Below, in pieces: positions 61,548 to 64,000 of a DNA stretch of 64,000 bases. Position numbers and translations under genes: made by a program. Source of the DNA: Qipengyuania oceanensis (lineage in GTDB: Bacteria; Pseudomonadota; Alphaproteobacteria; Sphingomonadales; Sphingomonadaceae). Location of the stretch: the NCBI RefSeq assembly GCF_009827535.1, contig NZ_WTYN01000001.1, positions 992,001 to 1,056,000 of the forward strand, given 5' to 3'. Under the pieces are notes generated by a model. It saw only the letters and a list, made by a program, of their open reading frames with translations. It was not told the DNA's origin and ran no database searches. Position 1 is the first letter of the stretch. Every line of letters starts with the position of its first letter.

Positions 61548-62165
61548 ATGGGCCTTTCACAAGCGCGCCTGAACGAGGGTATCGACCACGTAGCAGCCCA
61601 GGAGCCGAAGGTGGCCGCCGCGCTCGACCGGGTCGGCTATCCCGAACCGCGCATCCGCGAAACGGGCTACAAGACCTTGCTGCGCACGATCGTCGGCCAG
61701 CAGGTGAGCGTCGCGGCTGCAACATCGATGTGGAACAAGCTGGAAGCGGAACTGGGCGAAGACTTCACCCCGGCCTGCCTGCTCGGCCGCGACTTCGACA
61801 CCTTGCGCGCATGCGGGCTCTCGCGCCAGAAACAGGGTTATGCGCGCTCCCTGTGCGAACTGGTCACGGCCGGCGCGGTCGATTTCGACGCGCTGCCGGC
61901 GGACGACGAGGAAGCCATTGCCGAACTGACCCAGATCAAGGGCATCGGCCGCTGGTCGGCGGAAATCTACCTCCTGTTCGCCGAAGGGCGCGGCGACATG
62001 TGGCCGGCCGGCGACCTGGCCGTGCAGGAAGGCCTGCGGCGTATCCTCGATCTCTCCGAGCGTCCGTCGGAAAAGGAAACCCGCGCGCTTGCCGAAGGGT
62101 GGAGCCCCCATCGCGGTGCAATGGCGATCTTCACCTGGCACGCCTATGCCAACCCGGCTCTCTGA
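61548..62165 (+). CDS. DNA-3-methyladenine glycosylase II (AlkA type)
   Basis: A 205-residue HhH-GPD base-excision enzyme. The start ATG 61548 follows GAGGGAG. The helix-hairpin-helix ELTQIKGIGRWSAEIY (126-141) is followed by catalytic Asp156 in PAGDLAVQEG. It lacks the Cys-rich Fe-S loop of Nth and MutY, and the E. coli AlkA N-terminal domain, as in many short bacterial AlkA forms. It removes alkylated purines. It diverges from the ferredoxin gene. Confidence 0.93.
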   Translation: MGLSQARLNEGIDHVAAQEPKVAAALDRVGYPEPRIRETGYKTLLRTIVGQQVSVAAATSMWNKLEAELGEDFTPACLLGRDFDTLRACGLSRQKQGYARSLCELVTAGAVDFDALPADDEEAIAELTQIKGIGRWSAEIYLLFAEGRGDMWPAGDLAVQEGLRRILDLSERPSEKETRALAEGWSPHRGAMAIFTWHAYANPAL

Positions 62166-62234
62166 CCCGGCTGATTCTGCCTGCTGACATTGCTGTCAGT
62201 CGCGGCTAACCTGTCCGCCGAGGGAGAGACAGGC

Positions 62235-63041
62235 ATGAGCGAACGCAAGGCAATTTTCATCACCGGCGGCGGGTCCGGCATCGGGCGCGCGACCGCGCTC
62301 TATTTCGCCAAGCGCGGCTGGTTTGTCGGCATCGGCGATATCGACGCGCTCGGCATGGAGGTCACGCTCGACCAGATCGGCAACGGCTTCAGCTACATGG
62401 TCGATCTTGATGTGCGCGACCGTGCTGCCTGGGACCGGGCACTGGACACCTTCTCCACTGCCACCGGCGGGCGGATCGATGTCATGTTCAACAACGCCGG
62501 CATCGGGATCGACGGTCCGATCGTCGACAACACCGTCGAGGAGATCGAGCGCTGCCTCGATATCAACCTCAAGGGCGTGATCTTCGGCGCGCAGGCCGCC
62601 TTCCCGCACCTGAGGAAAACGGCGCCCGGCTCGGCCCTCATCAATACCGCGAGCGCTGCCGCGATCTGGGGCGTGCCAAATCTTTCGGTCTATTCGGCGA
62701 CGAAGTTCGGCGTGCGCTCGATCACCGAGGCGCTCGATATCGAGTGGGCGGAGAGCGGCATCAGGGTGGCCTCGCTCATGCCCGGCTTCATCGATACCCC
62801 GATCCTCGATTCGGTCACGTCCGACCAGTCGAACATGAGCGGCAAGCAGCAGTTGCTCGAAGCGGGCATGGAAGTGAACCCGGTCGAGGTCGTGCCCGAA
62901 GTCGTCTGGAACGCGGTTCATGGCAACGACGTGCATTATACCGTCGGCAAGATGGCGAAGCGGGTGCGCCGCGCGGCGCGCTGGTTCCCGAACCGCGTCC
63001 GCAAGGAGATGAAGGCCGCCGGCGCCTCAATGGGCAACTGA
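62235..63041 (+). CDS. Short-chain dehydrogenase/reductase (SDR)
   Basis: A 268-residue NAD(P)-dependent oxidoreductase. The start MSERKAIFIT at 62235 follows GAGGGAGA. TGGGSGIG (10-17) is the cofactor motif, with NNAGIG at 86-91. The catalytic Ser140, Tyr153 and Lys157 (YSATK) are in place. The C-terminal tail is basic (KRVRRAARWFPNRVRKEM), perhaps for membrane contact. Substrate is unknown; Asp at the end of beta-2 (GDID) points to NAD rather than NADP. It runs toward the converging phhB-like gene. Confidence 0.93.
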   Translation: MSERKAIFITGGGSGIGRATALYFAKRGWFVGIGDIDALGMEVTLDQIGNGFSYMVDLDVRDRAAWDRALDTFSTATGGRIDVMFNNAGIGIDGPIVDNTVEEIERCLDINLKGVIFGAQAAFPHLRKTAPGSALINTASAAAIWGVPNLSVYSATKFGVRSITEALDIEWAESGIRVASLMPGFIDTPILDSVTSDQSNMSGKQQLLEAGMEVNPVEVVPEVVWNAVHGNDVHYTVGKMAKRVRRAARWFPNRVRKEMKAAGASMGN

Positions 63042-63053
63042 CGGCGGCAGGGG

Positions 63054-63344
63054 TCAGAGCAGCGCGTCGATCGCGGAAGCCATATCCGCATCGCGCTGCG
63101 ACAAGCCGCCCGCGTCATGCGTGGTCAGCGTGAGTTCGACCCGGTTGTAGACGTTGAACCATTCGGGATGGTGGTCGGCCTTGTCGGCCAGCAGCGCCAC
63201 GCGGGTCATGAAGCCGAACGCCTCGTTGAAATCGGCGAATTCCAGCTTGCGCTCGATCGCCTTGCCGTCGCGCGCGAGACCCCACCCCGGGTGGTCGGCG
63301 AGCAGCTGGTCGCGTTGGGCCTGTGTCAGTTCGGCAATCGCCAT
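63054..63344 (-). CDS. phhB: 4a-hydroxytetrahydrobiopterin dehydratase
   Basis: A 96-residue PCD/DCoH family enzyme that regenerates pterin cofactor. [20 protein letters not shown] (57-76) contains the family's catalytic His58, His59 and His76. The C-terminal Asp-rich helix [12 protein letters not shown] is typical. It normally assists phenylalanine hydroxylase; in bacteria without that enzyme it may serve molybdopterin or other pterins, relevant given the XdhC pair at 1-2 kb. It overlaps the amino-acid permease by 19 bp on the same strand. Confidence 0.95.
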   Translation of the reverse strand: MAIAELTQAQRDQLLADHPGWGLARDGKAIERKLEFADFNEAFGFMTRVALLADKADHHPEWFNVYNRVELTLTTHDAGGLSQRDADMASAIDALL

Positions 63345-64000
63345 CGGCTATCTTCCTCCGTTGGCTCGAGCAAGGCCCGGCGCTTGAGCACGAAGACATA
63401 GAGCACCCAGGCCGAGCCGACCACCACGAAGCCCGAAAATCCGTAGAACGGATCCTGCACGATGAAGATCACCATCAGCACCGTGTTCAGCGCCGCAGCG
63501 AGAACGATCGTCCACGGGTACCACGGCGTCCGGAAGGGACGCTCGAGATCGGGTTCCGCGCGGCGCAGGCCGATCACCGCGAGGATAGCGAGCACGGTTA
63601 CGCCCTGGTTGATGGATACACCCATCGACAGGAGTTGATTGTACCCCCCGGCGAGAATGATGAGCGCCGCGGCGATAACTGTGAACAGCATCGCGGGCAT
63701 CGGGGTGCCCCGCTTGTCGACGTGCGCCAGCAGTTCCGGCAGGACCTGCGCCCGCGCCAGCGCATAGACCAGACGGCTGCTCGTCATCGTCGAGAGGTTG
63801 CCGATCGCCCCGACAGAGAGCACGCCAAACAGCGTCAGCAGGTAATCCGCCCGCTCCCCGAAAACTATCCCGGCAGCATCTGCCGCCACGAGATTGGACC
63901 CTGCCATCGTGTCCGGCGTCATCACATGGAGCATCGCCAGGTTCACCAGCAGGTAGATCACTGCAACGCCGATGATACCGCCGAAGACCGCGCGCGGTAT
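63326..64000 (-). CDS. APC-family amino-acid permease, C-terminal part (5' end outside window)
   Basis: The frame stays open to the window edge at 64000, so about the last 224 residues are visible. They include several hydrophobic helices and the segment [36 protein letters not shown], cut here in two for length, which is the conserved loop-and-helix block of APC permeases such as cationic amino-acid transporters. The end is a basic tail (LKRRALLEP). It lies upstream of phhB with a 19-bp overlap, suggesting uptake of an aromatic or other amino acid, though substrate cannot be assigned. Confidence 0.9.
   Translation of the reverse strand: MPRAVFGGIIGVAVIYLLVNLAMLHVMTPDTMAGSNLVAADAAGIVFGERADYLLTLFGVLSVGAIGNLSTMTSSRLVYALARAQVLPELLAHVDKRGTPMPAMLFTVIAAALIILAGGYNQLLSMGVSINQGVTVLAILAVIGLRRAEPDLERPFRTPWYPWTIVLAAALNTVLMVIFIVQDPFYGFSGFVVVGSAWVLYVFVLKRRALLEPTEEDSRWRLPN

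Overview
The window is chromosomal DNA from a high-GC alphaproteobacterium. Gene content points to Sphingomonadales, most likely the Erythrobacteraceae (Erythrobacter, Qipengyuania, Altererythrobacter group). This is inferred from the protein families and gene order: a TonB receptor, the alphaproteobacterial SerC type, an FtsZ with a long acidic linker, and a full division/cell-wall cluster. No database search was possible. About 66 protein genes and two tRNAs are packed tightly on both strands. There are no insertion sequences, prophage genes, CRISPR arrays or rRNAs.

1-16 kb: the end of a TonB-dependent receptor; a MocA/XdhC molybdo-enzyme maturation pair; an unusual winged-helix regulator; purA; an aldo/keto reductase; trhO and a glutathione transferase; then hisZ, serA and serC on the minus strand. 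The serC leader can fold so as to hide its ribosome-binding site. A GT4 glycosyltransferase, a small membrane protein, rarA and an unknown protein lead to tRNA-Thr.

16-30 kb: a membrane VTT-domain/flavoprotein fusion, a nucleoside transporter, a CDP-alcohol phosphatidyltransferase, queF and a Pro/Thr-rich membrane protein. A sulfur block on the plus strand follows: sseA, a MetC-like lyase and mscS, then cobA, DUF2849, cysI, DUF934 and cysH. The second set runs from siroheme synthesis to sulfite reduction, with two small proteins of unknown role beside cysI.

30-39.5 kb: two lipoproteins (one with 15 consecutive prolines), an obg-proB-epimerase run, tRNA-Ala, a Bax-inhibitor-1 family gene with a structured leader, proC, a YbjN protein and a TPR/SPOR protein.

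39.6-58.5 kb: a complete 16-gene dcw cluster on the minus strand, from mraZ to ftsZ. Eleven successive junctions are 4-nt stop/start overlaps, which implies strong translational coupling. The 317-bp region ahead of mraZ holds a roughly 10-bp-periodic GGGA array, probably MraZ boxes, abutting a perfect 8-bp inverted repeat. A perfect consensus DnaA box lies between ftsA and ftsZ.

58.8-64 kb: two unknown membrane-anchored proteins, cysK, a 2Fe-2S ferredoxin, an AlkA-type glycosylase, a short-chain dehydrogenase, a pterin dehydratase and the end of an amino-acid permease. The window is mostly housekeeping. The points of most interest are the regulatory DNA and RNA ahead of mraZ, ftsZ, serC and the Bax-inhibitor gene, the VTT/flavoprotein fusion, and the unknown partners in the cys operon.
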